A stretch of DNA of 64,000 bases from Stenogyne calaminthoides (lineage: Eukaryota > Streptophyta > Magnoliopsida > Lamiales > Lamiaceae), in contig JBBCBC010000026.1 in the NCBI GenBank assembly GCA_037126765.1, positions 9,660,418-9,724,417 of the forward strand, read 5' to 3'. This document shows, piece after piece, positions 23,173 through 34,960 of the stretch. Made by a program: the position numbers and the translations under genes. Under the pieces are notes generated by a model. The model was not told where the DNA came from. It saw nothing but the letters and a program-made list of their open reading frames with translations, and ran no database searches. Position 1 is the first letter of the stretch, and every line of letters starts with the position of its first letter.

Positions 23173-23302
23173 ACTTACAGATACCCACAGTAAAGCGAGT
23201 GATGGGTACGGAGTCCCAACTAAATAAGATGACTCGTACTTACAGATACCTGCAACAAAGCGAGTGATGGGTACGGGGTCGCAACTAAATAAGATGACCC
23301 GA
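23173..23302 (+). repeat. 65-bp tandem repeats, left gypsy unit
   Basis: Units start ACTTACAGATACC at 23173 and 23238 and share AAAGCGAGTGATGGGTACGG and CAACTAAATAAGATGAC. Shorter diverged copies of the TCGCAACTAAATAAGACG word continue to about 23430. The array lies between pol and the antisense gene. Confidence 0.85.
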
Positions 23303-23789
23303 GCAGAATAGTGATCGCGGCTAACATAAGACGATCACGAAAGAAGAAAGGGGGGGTTGCACATAAGTTAACCCATCTGGTCGCAGCTAAATAAGACGAT
23401 CAACCTGATTGCACCTCAATAAGACAATCAAAAAACCAAAGAAGTCAGGGTGGAACATAGACACTTATCATGTTCGAATTCATTCAGAAGAAAAAATGGC
23501 ATAAACTAGGAAACAAAACAAACATCATCTGTTCATCAACAAAATTCATCCTCCACGATCGAATCAGAGGAAATTGTTCAACAAGCAAATTCAATGGAAA
23601 TAGCAAATTGTACGAAAGCAGAAGACAAAATTTACACAGTAATAAAATTAAGGAACAAATTCATTGTTGGGGGTGGGCGGAAGAGATGTGTCCAGCAAGT
23701 CTTACCTCGTCTGCTCTGCCCCTTCGGGAGCGATTCCTCCAGTACCATCGAGCCTCGTCTGCTCGCTGGATAGTAAGTTCAGCTCGTCT

Positions 23790-26630
23790 TCAGGTAGACC
23801 ACTCAGCTCGTCCTTGATCAAATTCATGCTCGGCTCGGTAAGCTTGGATGACAGTACCTTCAACATCAGCATTCGAACCATCTTCCTCATCCAATATAGG
23901 GTCATCAATCTCGATCCCATCAGGAAGATTGGAGAAATCGCACAGATCACTCAAATCAGATATTGGAAGGTTGCGGTCCGGGGGGTTGTTGAGCAGGTAC
24001 TTCTCGAGATGGGCGTTAATCTGGTCAGCAGTAAGTGTTTGTCTAGCAGAACGGATGGCATTTGCAAAGGCACATATATAGGAGAAATTGGACATGGAAT
24101 CAACATACTCTTCAGTGTGCAATTTTGAATTTTCAAGACCCAGACGAGTGTTGGTCTCTTCAGCGGTGAGGAGTTGTTGGGCGAGCAGAGTTTTCTCGCA
24201 TTCTGCAGCCTCGATGCCTGTTCTGAGTTTTCGGAGCTCAACGTCCAGCTCGTCCTGAACTCTCCTAATGCCAACCACCTCTTCCTGATTACGGTGCACC
24301 TCCTCCCGAGCAAGGCCTAGCTCCTCTCTATCCTGGCGAGCATCTTCCCGAGTTAGACGAGCATCCTATTGAGGCTTACGAGCCTCTGCTTGGGCAGATG
24401 ATACTTGTTCTTTAATCAGCTTCATTTCATCTTGGGTTTTGGTCAGCTCGTTCACCTTCTCTTCGAAACTCGTGATAAGAGTCACGTAGTTGGCATGAAG
24501 TTGGGCGGACTCGGCGTAAGCCTTTTCAAGGAGAACCAAAGATTGGCCATGGCGCACTAGGCCAAGTCGCATGGTTTCCAAAATTGTTGGACCCTTAGTG
24601 GCCTCTTCGAGCTCAGTAGTCCATGCTCGGATGGGGGTCTCACACGCTTTCTGGACATACTCGGGAAGGCCAGGAATGTTGCGGACACTAGGAGAGCAAT
24701 AATAGTCTTTCAACTCTGGCATCAGAGGCGACAATCTATTCAATCTACGTGTTATAAAAACAAACAGATATGATTAAACGATCAAATCAGATGGAACAAA
24801 GAGACACTCCAACAGGCGAGCAAACCTACCTGTTCACCCGAGCAGGGTCCCATCCCATAAACGACTTGTCCTCAGGAGAACGGAGCTGGGAACTCAAAGG
24901 AGTCCAGGTTCGGGGTCCTGCTGGGGGTGGAGTAGATGTACCGACCTCCATTTCGGCAATTTGTGTGATCGGACCGACCACAGAGGCAGTTATTCTGGTC
25001 GTTTTAGCAGTAGGTGTCGCCTCATTAACATCGATGCTCGATGGAGCTATCGGATTTTGTTCGTTAGGTACCCTTCTGGATCTCTTTGGTGAGGGAGCTT
25101 GGTCGCTCGATCCTTGCTCGACAGGATGAGTTGTCCTTTTCTGCCGACTCGACTCGCCCAGTCCGGGCGAGGCTGGTCGGCTCGCCTCCCCTCGGTTTGC
25201 TCGTTGAGCATCTCTCTCGGCCTGAATTCGAGCAAGCTCTTGTGGTCTCTTGGTTCGAGCCATTTCAATATGCTCAGATGTGCTTATAGCAATAGTTACG
25301 GCAGGGAAGCTGTAGACAGAAGAATTTATTAAAAAAGAAAGAGAAACCGGGAACAAAAGGCACAACACATTTGCAAGTATAAAAAATAATCCTTACCAGT
25401 TGGATTGACGGCAACTAAATGGTGAGGGGGCACGTACAATCCTCCTCTCTTCCTTTGGTCAGCAGTGTTCAACGTCTTCACTGAGCGTTCTGAGTATGGC
25501 TCAAGGTCAATTTGCCAGATACTACTGAAATAACCATCGTTTATCTCTTTGTCCGTTGCTGCTTGAATTCCTGAGATTGAGGAAATAAGTTAAAATCAGT
25601 TCACTGTGGAGAATAAAACAACAAAAATACTTACTTCGACAGATCCCAAAATCAGTGGGGATATCTAAGCGGGCATTTGGTTCACATCCTGAAGCAAGAC
25701 TTTTCCAATCACCCCCGACGAACCAAAACTTTTCTTTCCAATCCGTGATCTTATTAGGCACGTCCTCGATGACCTTACATTTTGCATTTGCTTGCATGAA
25801 CAACCATCCGTGTTCGCCTTTGGGTCGAGACAAATGAACTAATCGAGAAAGTTCTGCTGCTGTTGGATAGTACACAGATTTTTTTTGCCGAACAGAGTTA
25901 GGAAACTCATAATCATATGCCACCCATTCGGCTTTAGCTATGTAATAGTGATATTCCATTCTACGAGCAAGCGAGTAACAACCGGATGAAGTGGGAATCG
26001 AAGACCCGCTTCCATTGTACCTAAGTTCACAACAACACAACCCTCGGGAGGCTGGTCTGCTCGCTCATCGGGACCAGGCGCCCAGAAAAACACATCCTTT
26101 GGAGTCTCGTAATTCCGATACAATTGGCCGAGCATATCTACATCAATCACACTTGCAATTTTGCTCGCTGGATATTCAAAATCATAGCGAGCACTATACT
26201 CGGAATATGTTGGGCTATGAGAAAGACCAACAGGGATATCGAGCTCCATGTTCTGTTCGCCATCAAAACCTCTGTTCGACTCATTAACATTTTCAGTTAC
26301 TGGGATTTCCTCCCTCATATAATCATCACCCCTATTTACATCACGATTACCTACAACCCTAGATTCGATTTGGGGTTGGGACAAAGAATCTTCACCCGAA
26401 CCATCTAAAAAATAGGTGCGGGCTAAATCCCAGTCTAATTCATTGAGGGCATCGTCGGAATCCGATGAAAGAATGGCAAATGGTTGTCGAATTTGCCAGC
26501 GGGATCTTGAACCCGAGGCGTTCATCTCCGGCGCATTAGCACCACTACGGGAGATCGGACGGTAAGATGAGGAAGAGGAACTATGATGGTTTGACTCTAT
26601 TGAAGCGGTAGAACTCAAACGAGAAGTCAT
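23790..26630 (-). pseudogene. Antisense spliced gene of the left gypsy unit, inactivated
   Basis: Exons correspond one to one with the right copy: 26630-25635, 25570-25397, 25309-24830 and 24744 to about 23790. The protein has a Ser-rich start, a Transposase_28-like segment (GLRFPLHPVVTRLLVEWNI) and a basic, Pro-rich linker. A long coiled coil follows, with an acidic tail (ISDLSDLCDFSNLPDGIEID). Lesions differ from the right copy: TAG at 25940-25938 where the right has Gln, a one-base loss in exon 1, a one-base loss at the start of exon 3, a TAG in exon 4 near 24367 and small deletions. The donors are intact. Confidence 0.8.
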
Positions 26631-26783
26631 AATTGGAATTAAGGGGGTTACGAAGTAATTACCTGGAAGAAATCTTTCGCTGAAATGAGCATGCTCTTGC
26701 CAGAAATTTCAGACGGGACGGTATGTGGAGAAAGAAATAAGGAAGAATGAAGAGAAAGAAAAAGAGCTGAGGCGGAAAAATAG

Positions 26784-26792
26784 TTTTTATAG
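26784..26792 (-). promoter_or_regulatory. TATA box of the antisense gene, left copy
   Basis: CTATAAAAA lies about 155 bp upstream of the ATG at 26630, followed by a CT-rich leader. It is conserved in the right copy at 53005-53013. Confidence 0.65.
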
Positions 26793-26846
26793 ATGCTGGA
26801 TTTAAAATTTTTGAAAATTCAGAAACGAGGTTTCTGACACAGAAGT

Positions 26847-28796
26847 TGTTGGTCCCGGTGCAAATGAGTTTTACACGTGTATGGGGGGGGAATACACGTG
26901 TTCAGTGATTTTAAAACTTTTTTTCATCGAGGTCACTTGGGTCGGATAATCGAAGATTAGGTTTCGAGAAGCACAGATCGCTCGAGTCAAAGTCTCATCG
27001 AGGCGGTGATCCGAAGCCGCTTTCGAGATACCTCGGATAATCCCAACCGAGAGTCGAGTGTCGAGATCTGAGTTGCATGGATCGATAACTAACTTCATGA
27101 ATCCTCGGAAGAGAGTTCGGTTTGGTAACTATCTGTTCTAGCTACTCGGTCGTCTTGAATGGTTGGCCCTTAGTTTATACTCATTTTAAGCTTTCTTTGA
27201 AAACCTTCCCTTTATGAAACAAAGGATTAGGTGTGATTCACTTATGCAATTTCAATTGGATTGATTCCAACCGAATATCGATTGAAAAGTATGCTTTCAA
27301 AAATCAAGTCAATGCAACAGTTAAGCACAGATAAGGAAAGCAATAAAGAACACAACAATTATAGTGGTTCAGAGACTCAAGCTCCTACGTCCAGTCTCCC
27401 TGTCTCTTCAGAGAAATTCACTATCAACAACGAGAAGCTTTTCGACTACCTCATAGTTTACTTACTCAACTCGCCCCGAGTTTTTCGACTTTTCGACTAC
27501 TCCACGTAGTTTACTTACTCAACCCGACCTTGAGTTTTACGACTACCTCGTAGTTTACTTACTCAAACACAAACAAGCTTTCGGACTACCCCTCAGAGCA
27601 TACTAACTTCTCCTCTAGAGTTTTTTTGACTACTCCGCGTAGTTTACTAACTCTTTACAACTCTTCTCACCAACAAACACGCTCCAACTACCTTCTCAAG
27701 GGTTTGGGGTTTCTCGGTTGGTTTCCAACTAGGATGAGATATCCTTTACAATGAAGCACAATGCAAAGGGTTAGGATATCTCGACTAAGCTTTGGATAAT
27801 TCTTATCAAGCTAGGCTTAGTATAGTGAGCTCTCTTCAATATAGAAGCACTTGGGAAATTCTAAGTTTTTCGAAAGTGCTTTAACTTTTTGCAAGAATAA
27901 GTTTGAGCTCTTGAGTTGCGTATAAATTTCCCGTAACCTTACAATGTAGTGGGTCATCAGTATTTATAGGCATACACCAAGGTCACTCTTGAAAACTATC
28001 CGTTGGAGAGATAACCCGTGAGTTCCCTCTTATGGTGTGTGAGAAACGACTATATTTAGGGTTTGAACCTCCCTAACACGTTTTAGGCAATAGCCTTTCA
28101 TGTAGCCGGTCTTCACTTTTTGCAGTCTGGAACTTTTGTACATCTGACATCTTTTTCAAATGACACATCCTTTGTCGATGTCGATATAATCTGGTCGTCT
28201 TCTTCGCATTTTGACTTTTGTCTCCAGTTAAAGGTAGACACCTTCAACGACTCTTTTGGTTACAAACTCGAGTTTGATATAACCTTAACAACGCCGACTT
28301 AGTTCCTTTTGTCTGCATTTGAATGTCTTGGCAATATCTATCTTTCCAAGGAATCGCGTTTTTCTCAAGATTGCATCCTTGAGGATAGATATATTGATTG
28401 CCTCGGAACATTGAGGTTTATATCGAGCATTCAAGACATTACCGATTCTTGAATTACTATGCCTTGATATTCTTGATCTTCGATCTTTTCGGTCTTTGCG
28501 TCTTGAGTCTTACGAGTCTTGTGGTCTTCCGAGTCTTGAGTCTTACGAGTCTTTATAGTTATCTTGACCGATATATCGAGTCTTCATCTCGAAGTCTTGT
28601 TTCTCGATATCTTCATCGAAGTCTTGAGATACTATCACATAACTATATCTCACGACTATACATTTTGCGAGATAACATCCCGAATATACTAAAAACCGAA
28701 ATCGACTCAACTATCAAGATCATTTACGAACATGTCATACTCAGGGGTTTTGGGATCTTAATCAAAATCATATACTTTAAATTCATCTCCCAACAA
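26847..28796 (-). mobile_element. 3' LTR of copia C, with motif-specific sequence changes
   Basis: It aligns with 39433-41358 along its whole length. Differences are concentrated at CAG and CTG words, which here read CGA, CGG or TCGA. Stretches without those words are almost identical to the other LTR. Minus-strand TATAAATA lies at 27961-27968. Confidence 0.93.
27430..27650 (-). repeat. Short tandem repeats in the LTR of copia C (left copy)
   Basis: About five units of roughly 45-55 bp are built on GACTAC, a CGTAGTTTACT word and TACTCAAC or AACTC. They match 40015-40225 in the other LTR. Confidence 0.75.
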
Positions 28797-28810
28797 TTTC
28801 CCCCTTTTTG
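28797..28810 (-). promoter_or_regulatory. Polypurine tract of copia C
   Basis: On the minus strand AAAAAGGGGGAAAT directly precedes the TGTTGGGAG start of the 3' LTR. Confidence 0.85.
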
Positions 28811-29327
28811 ATGATGCCAAAACCTATCTTGTTACAAACATATAACCTATACTCAGGTTTCAGTTTATCCTATTACAAGATTGGTTGTCTCTCAACAATT
28901 TCTGAATCAGAGAATCTCCCAACAATTTCAGAGAGTTTCCAACACTTTAAATCATTCAACAGTTTCTTCAGCAATGAATCTCTTTAAATAGTTCATTACC
29001 AAATACTTAAACAATTTCCCCCATAACATCATACAGTCAGTTCAGAGACATTCATTCAGGCATATCAAAATAAAAGACATGTAAATAAGATAATGAGATA
29101 TTATCTTTTGAGCATAATGATAAATCTTCATTGATGATTGGTATACCATTACAGATTACAATGAGTTTATCAACAAAATCAAAAAGACAAAAAATTTAAA
29201 GAATACGAAATCTTACGAGTCTTGATCTTTCGTCTTGGATTTTGGCTCTTGATCTTCTTCTTGATTTTTCATTCTCAACTTCATCACGGGCACCTCCAGT
29301 CGAACATTCGAAAAATCTCTTCTTGAC
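28811..29327 (-). other. 3' untranslated spacer of copia C
   Basis: This AT-rich stretch lies between the end of the third ORF and the purine tract. TTTCTGAATCAGAG- and CTCCCAACAATTTC-like words recur between 28880 and 28990. No gene was seen. Confidence 0.55.
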
Positions 29328-30180
29328 TCATTTTCTCTCCTTGATAATGTCCGGATTTGTTCCTGTTAAACCCAATGACGACCAAAGATCTTGAGCAATT
29401 TCTTGAGTAATGGCCTTTTCATTCACCAATCCATTACCAAGTCTTGGAGGAGGATAGGAATATGGACCAGGGGCTACTATCTGTACCTCTCCTTTATATG
29501 CAAGGTTAATCCAGCCCTGTAGATACTTTGGATAGAAGGTTAGAAGGTATTCAATGAAAGCTTCATTCTGATCTGAGCCTTCCCCTCTCCATTCCCTGAG
29601 AACATCATAATTGAACCAGAAGGTTCTCTTGACTTCTTCCCACATATCGTTGAGTTTGATAGGCATCAATTTATCAACGTGGGGCCACTTTAGTGCTTTT
29701 GATGTCCCTTTCCTCTTGCTCGCAAACTTCCTGAATTCACTCCTTCGCTTTTGCTCTTCGTCTATCTTCTTTCTAATCACAGACGTTCCTGAGATCGAAG
29801 CAGCAACTTTCTTAGCTTGTTCTATTTGGAGTGTCTTCAGAGCATTTCTCGTGTTGAAGACTTTCTTCTGAGGTTGAGGCTCAGATTCTTCTTTATCTTC
29901 ATCATCCAGAATCAGCTTTCTCTGGATTGGCTTAGAAGCCTTCGCACGCTTGCTTACAGGTTGAACAACGTCCACGACTTTTCTCTTCTTCATAGGCGTC
30001 AAAAGAAGCGACCGGCTTGTTCCAAACCTTTGCTCTAACACTCAGTTTCTCTTTTACAACATCAAGCATGGTTTGCTTAGAAACTCGAGTGTAGATAGGT
30101 TTCTCCACCTGAGCGAACTTTAATTTCTCAGTAGCTTCGACTTCTTTTAAGGCTTTGGCTAGATTATACATTTCAAGCAT
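29328..30180 (-). pseudogene. Third ORF of copia C, C-terminal part
   Basis: The 30041-29328 frame has a basic, NLS-like start (KKRKVV and SKRAKASKPIQRK), an acidic patch and a charged helix. A conserved-looking end segment follows (DMWEEVKRTFWFNYDVLREW, FYPKYLQGWINLAYKG). The 30180-29932 frame (EKLKFAQVEKPIYTR, TMLDVVKEKL) precedes it one frame over. It sits where SIRE elements carry their envelope-like ORF. I see no signal peptide or clear transmembrane segment, so an envelope function is not supported. Confidence 0.65.
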
Positions 30181-30199
30181 CTTTCTGAGCCTTTTTCTT

Positions 30200-31079
30200 C
30201 AAAGTCACGTGCCATGAACTTTACGAGGTCTTCACCTTCCTTTTCTCCCTTCTTGGCACCGTAATTTGGAAGAAGTCCGAGAAATCTTTGTGTCCATGTG
30301 ATATTGCTCTTTGCTCACACAGCAGATCTCTCCTGCTAACTGATCTTTCTCATCTTCCAGCCTCCTTAGATGGTTCTTAGTCACAGAAACTTCTTCAGAT
30401 AAGTGGGCAAACTGGCCAGAGAGTGCTTCTTTGAACATCTTTGTCATCTTGGTCATGAGTACTGAGCTCATTTCCTCAACAGCAGACTTGATTAGCACCT
30501 CATTCTTCTCTGCCAATTTCACCTTTAGGAAATCGAACTCTCTGGTGTTTTACGCTTGATTCGGCCTTAACTTCGGCCTTGACTCACTCGAACTTCTCAT
30601 TCACTTTTTCTTCCATGGAGGTCATCTGGGTGGTCAGAGTGTTTTGGATTAGCACCAGCTCTGAAGAGTGACTAAGACTTTCCATCTTTTGAGCTTGATT
30701 GGCCAACGTCTCTTCCATCTGAGCAATTTTGATCATCATTGGCTCAATCTTCTCAAGTTTCTCCATCAAGGGAGTGAGATCAATCTCAGGAACCATACGC
30801 ACCTTTGTCTTTGTCGATCATCTGAGCTTGACCGTCCTGAGCTCCAGTCTCTAACTGAGCCTCAGTCTTTATATCAGACAATTCAGAATTAAAGATAGAA
30901 CTTTCAGTAACTTTGACATAATTGTTAATAGTGCCAAAGGGTACCTGAAGAGTGCATGCTTCAGTCTGAGGTTGACCAATTTCAGGTTGATCAGCACCAG
31001 AAGTCTCCTTTTCCATCTGAGACTGATCCTCAGCATCTCCTTGTTGGTCCCCATCTCCATCTTTAGATTTGTCTCTCAT
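30200..31079 (-). pseudogene. Third ORF of copia C, coiled-coil middle
   Basis: Frames 31079-30786, 30802-30584 and 30522-30232 give an acidic Gln/Glu-rich stretch, then heptads such as LEKIEPMMIKIAQMEETLAN and HLSEEVSVTKNHLRRLEDEK. The frames overlap or adjoin, as expected for one protein cut by shifts. Confidence 0.62.
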
Positions 31080-32860
31080 TTGCTCGGGGCACCAACTTGA
31101 TCGCTCTCCTCTCGGCCAACTTCTACGAACGGCTCATCAAAATCGGAGTTTTTCATCCGAGCTTTGTCCTCCGAACCACGAAAAAGTCGGTCGGGAAGGC
31201 ATCCTCCTCATTCCACCAGTCTTCCCCTCTGAATGCAGCAATATCAAGCATCTCGGGAAGAGTCTGATTGAGGATGAACATAGTTGTCCTTAATCTGAAG
31301 AAAACATCTTGCAGATCAGGGTATGAGCTGAGCTCAGGGTAGTGGTCAAGAATGAACCGTTCCCCTTGCTCCTCCACTCGCCTTCTTGACTTCTCCTTCT
31401 TCCATCTCGGGCTCTTCGGTTCGGTTGAAGCATCGGTGAGGATCAAGCGAGAGATCTTTCGGGGAGCTCATCAAAATATTCTCGCTTGAGCCTCAACAAA
31501 GATCCGAAGTTTGTGCGATCAGTCCTCGGTTTGCATCCGAGTGGGTTACGAGGGCTGGTGGCATATCCTCGAGTTTGAGTACGAGTTGGCTCTTGACCGA
31601 GCTTGCACATCTTCGGATCGACTCGAAATTGGCTCTTCATGTCTCGAGCCTGCACATGTCGAGGTAGGCATCTCGAGGTCCGAGCTCCTTTAAAAATTTC
31701 TGAGAAATTTTATCTCGAATGGCGATGTCTCGAGCACCTCGAGAAGACACGCTCCTCGAGTCGATCCTGTGTCCTAGAGATAACCTGAGCCAACACTTGC
31801 AATGGTGAACTCTGAGCGGTTTGGCCCTCAGGTTGAATCTCTTCAGAATCACTTCCATCTTCATCGGTGAGAACCACCAATCTTCTGCGTTTTGGAGCAA
31901 GATCATACATTTCAACATCTTTGCTCCCTGCTCCATCTTTGCCTCCAACAACACCTTCCCCCTGGTTTGTTGGGTCTCTTTTTCAGCAGCTGCAAAAGGT
32001 GATTCTACCTTCTTTTCTCTCTTCCCCGATGGCTCGCTTTTGCAAAGACTGGGCTTAAAGAGAATTTTGGACTTAGGGAATGGGGTCGAATTGGCGAAGA
32101 TATCCTCCTCCTCTCTGCACATCTCCAAAATATAAGCAATTTTGGTGGCATGGTGGATCTTGCCTTTGATTGAGATCGCCCCGTCAACCTTCCTCAAAAC
32201 TTTGGTCCGCTTTCACTCACCATCCCGAATCAGAATTTCACCGGTTGAAGTCTGTGGTGGGTGAGGCCTCTATCCGCCATCAACTGAGCTTGTGTCTTGA
32301 CCGCTCAAAACTCCCCGCAAGACTCATGATGCACTTGCTCACAATATCCATCAAAACACGATATTGTGGCTTCAGGTGCCTTTTATGCAGTGTCGCCTCA
32401 AACTTCACAGGATTCTCAGCAATCTTATCTAAGTATTCCTGCTCTCTACCCGACATATACATCGTAGGATCCTCTCCTCTATCACAGAGCTCAAAAACAT
32501 CATTCAGATTTTTCGGAGTTATGTACAAATCCCTCTCAAAATCGATGTATTTGGACGATTGCTCTAAATGTGATACGATAATCGAAGAATGCATACCATC
32601 TTCTTCATCTATCTTCAAGTTATAGATGAATTTGATTACCTCTTTTGCAAACTCCTGGTCTGGTCGGTTTGCGACTAGTTGGGTGAGTTTAGCCAGTCGA
32701 ATCATATGCAGAGCCACCTCTTCTGGCTTTGAGTTGGTTGTGCTTTCGAGTGAGACAACGAACTCGTACCATGGCTTGTTGGTTTTGGCTAATCTTTTGA
32801 ACAAGGTAGGAGCCACTTCAGAGAATGATTGAAGAAATGAAGCTTTGGGGTTTGGGATTT
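31080..32860 (-). pseudogene. Third ORF of copia C, N-terminal plant-transposon-protein-like part
   Basis: The frame 32816-32280 (SEVAPTLFKRLAKTNKPWYE, then LAKLTQLVANRPDQEFAKEV and KYIDFERDLYITPKNLND) is the N-terminal globular part. The open frame extends upstream to about 32845 without an ATG, so a spliced or lost start is likely. Frames at 32197-31637 and 31446-31153 continue it in broken form. The part from 31080 to 31790 is unusually rich in TCGAG words and may be affected by the CAG/CTG problem. Confidence 0.6.
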
Positions 32861-33450
32861 ATTTTTTTTTTTTGGGCAAAGGGGATTTTTATTTGCAGAG
32901 GATTTGGGAACGAAGGGTTTGATAAAATTTTGGCTTGAATGGCTTAATGGGGAATATATAGCTTTGAGATCGTGGGGAATCGCATTGGTTAGGTGAAAAA
33001 CAATGGTTGGGATTAATCTCCGATTAATCGGGTATACGAACCGATGATCTCCGAAAAATAAGCCGCCAAAACATCCTCATTGGTCATTAATTGTAGCAGA
33101 GCATTAAATGACTGTTGCCCTTCTTCGGAATTTAAAACGATCCCGCCCAAAAACATTCCTTAGGTGTTTTGTATTTATTGCGAATGATTTCTGAGCTTCA
33201 CTTAAGCAATAAATGAGTCGCATGAGTCATTACTTCTTCAGACTAATTTCCCTCTATCAGTCTTCTCGAGTAATCGACCTTGATAAAATGTCGATTATAA
33301 TCTTCGAAAAGTCTTGAATTGGTTCAAGATATACTCGAAAGTAATCGACCTTCAAGAATCTGAAGTTCTCCGAGACTCGATTCAAGATTTCCATTTTATC
33401 CTAAGCTTCTCAAGAGAATTCTCGAGAAAACTTCATGCATCCGAAAATCT
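32861..33450 (-). other. Spacer between the RNase H and third ORF of copia C
   Basis: It is AT-rich, with a T homopolymer at 32861-32873 next to the third ORF. 33230-33440 is rich in TCGA words. No protein motif was seen. Confidence 0.5.
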
Positions 33451-33960
33451 TCAATTTTTTGATTTTACTCTATACACTGGTTCTAACATCCCTAATTCAA
33501 TCGAAAGTTCACGAAATCTTGATTGACCCAAAGGTTTAGTCAAGATATCACTCTTTTGCTTATCAAGATGAATTTTCTCCATCCTTATGTCCTTTTTCTT
33601 AACATGATCTCTGATGAAGTGATGTTTGATATCCACATGCTTGCATCTGGTGTGCAATACCGGATTTTGTGAAATAGTTATTGTCACAAAATATTGGTAC
33701 TTCATTGGCTTCAACTTTATAATCCCTTAATTGTTGTGCGAGCCAAAGAAATCGGAAAGCAGCCGACTTCACCGCAGACCATGTATTCAAATTTGATAAT
33801 CTTGGTTGTTTGAGGTCCTGCTTTCTTGAAAAACCAAGATATCGACTTACTTCCTAGAAATTGACAAGATCTCAAGTGGACTTCTGTCAATTCGCAAGAA
33901 CCACCATAATCAAGATCTCGAGTAACAAGTTAATCAAGGTTATCATCAGTTGGATACCAC
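33451..33960 (-). pseudogene. pol: Copia C RNase H, broken
   Basis: Two overlapping frames give SAAFRFLWLAQQLRDY, VPIFCDNN, then HVDIKHHFIRDHVKK and KSDILTKPLGQSRFREL, which is the copia RNase H C-terminal half. The part joining it to RT (33800-33980) has lost its frame. Confidence 0.8.
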
Positions 33961-33981
33961 AATCCTCTATTCACTGTGCCT

Positions 33982-34960
33982 TTAAGATACTTCAGTATCT
34001 TTTTTGGCAGCCTCCATGTGACTAGCCTTAGGATTAGCTTGGTATCTTGCACATATCCGAACAACAAATGTTATATCCGGCCTACTTGCTGTGAGATAGA
34101 GCAATGATCCAATGATTCCTCTATAATCAGTATGGCTTACTGATTTACCTTCAGAATCAGGATCCATCTTGTAGTTAGTATTCATGGAAATCCTAACTGT
34201 ATTGCAATTCTGTACACCATATTTGGCAATCAGATCTCTGGTGTACTTTGCCTGGTTGATGAATATTCCTTCCTTTGATTGTTTCACTTGAAGACCTAGA
34301 AAGAAATTCATCTCTCCCATCATTGACATCTCAAACTTGCCTTTCATCAGTGTTGAAAACTTTTCACACAGCTGATGGTTTGGAGATCCAAAAATGATGT
34401 CATCAACATATATCTGAACTAGTAAGATATCTTCCCCATCCTCTATCCTGAACAGAGTTCTATCAACAGTTCCTTTGACAAAACCATGGTCAGTAAGAAA
34501 CTGAGAAAGAGTATCATACCATGCTCTGGGTGCTTGTTTGAGACCATACAAAGCTTTTACGAGCACGTAAACTTGGTCATTCTGTTTGAAACCAGGAGGT
34601 TGTTCCACATAAACCTCTTCTTTAAGCACACCATTCAGAAATGCACTTTTCACATCCATTTGATAGACTGTGAACTTCATGTGGGCAGCATATGCAAGAA
34701 ACAATCTGATGGCTTCTAGTCTTGCAACAGGTGCAAAGGTTTCATCATAATCCAAGCCTTCTTCTTGGGAATAACCTTGTGCAACTAGCCTTGCCTTGTT
34801 TCTCACAATGTTGTTGTTTTCATCTCTTTTATTCTTGAAAACCCACTTGGTTCCAATAACATTGTGCCTTTCTGGTCTATCTACCAGCTCCCATACTTCA
34901 TTCCTTGAGAATTGATTCAGCTCATCTTGCATAGCAGTAATCCAATGAGAATCTTGTAGA
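33982..34960 (-). CDS. pol: Copia C reverse transcriptase, open frame
   Basis: A single 316-codon frame (34932-33982) covers the RT palm and fingers. It reads NVIGTKWVFKNKRDENNN, KARLVAQGYSQEEGLDYDE, PVARLEAIRLFLAYA, QMDVKSAFLNGVLKEEVYVE, LVKALYGLKQAPRAWYD and the intact active-site YVDDIIFGSPN. It copies element RNA into DNA in the virus-like particle. The Met at 34932 is internal; the true product is a gag-pol polyprotein. The frame closes in the connection domain (KKDTEVS). It is the best preserved enzyme of this element. Confidence 0.9.

Larger units (their letters stand above)
22862..26846 (+). mobile_element. Left gypsy unit, 3' internal region (5' truncated)
   Basis: It starts within sequence equal to 49004 onward (AGAAGAGTAGACAGGCTG) and runs in parallel with the right unit up to element C at 26847. 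After C the unit continues at 41359. Gag and pol of this unit are absent. Confidence 0.88.

Noticed and set aside
23100..23430. CRISPR-like array suggested by regular repeats
   Set aside because: Units are adjacent 65-bp tandem copies with diverged derivatives and no unique spacers. The context is a plant gypsy element.
25991..26408. Plus-strand frames of 94-98 codons over the antisense gene (also 52212-52629)
   Set aside because: They are opposite-strand shadows of exon 1. Conservation between the two units is explained by the spliced minus-strand gene.
26847..28796. Great age of copia C from LTR divergence
   Set aside because: Differences are confined to CAG/CTG words and include changes not produced by deamination. 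The remaining sequence is almost identical, as in a young element.
30950..31700. A separate host gene within copia C
   Set aside because: The pieces fit the third-ORF position of a SIRE element bounded by matched LTRs, and no introns or host-protein motifs were found.
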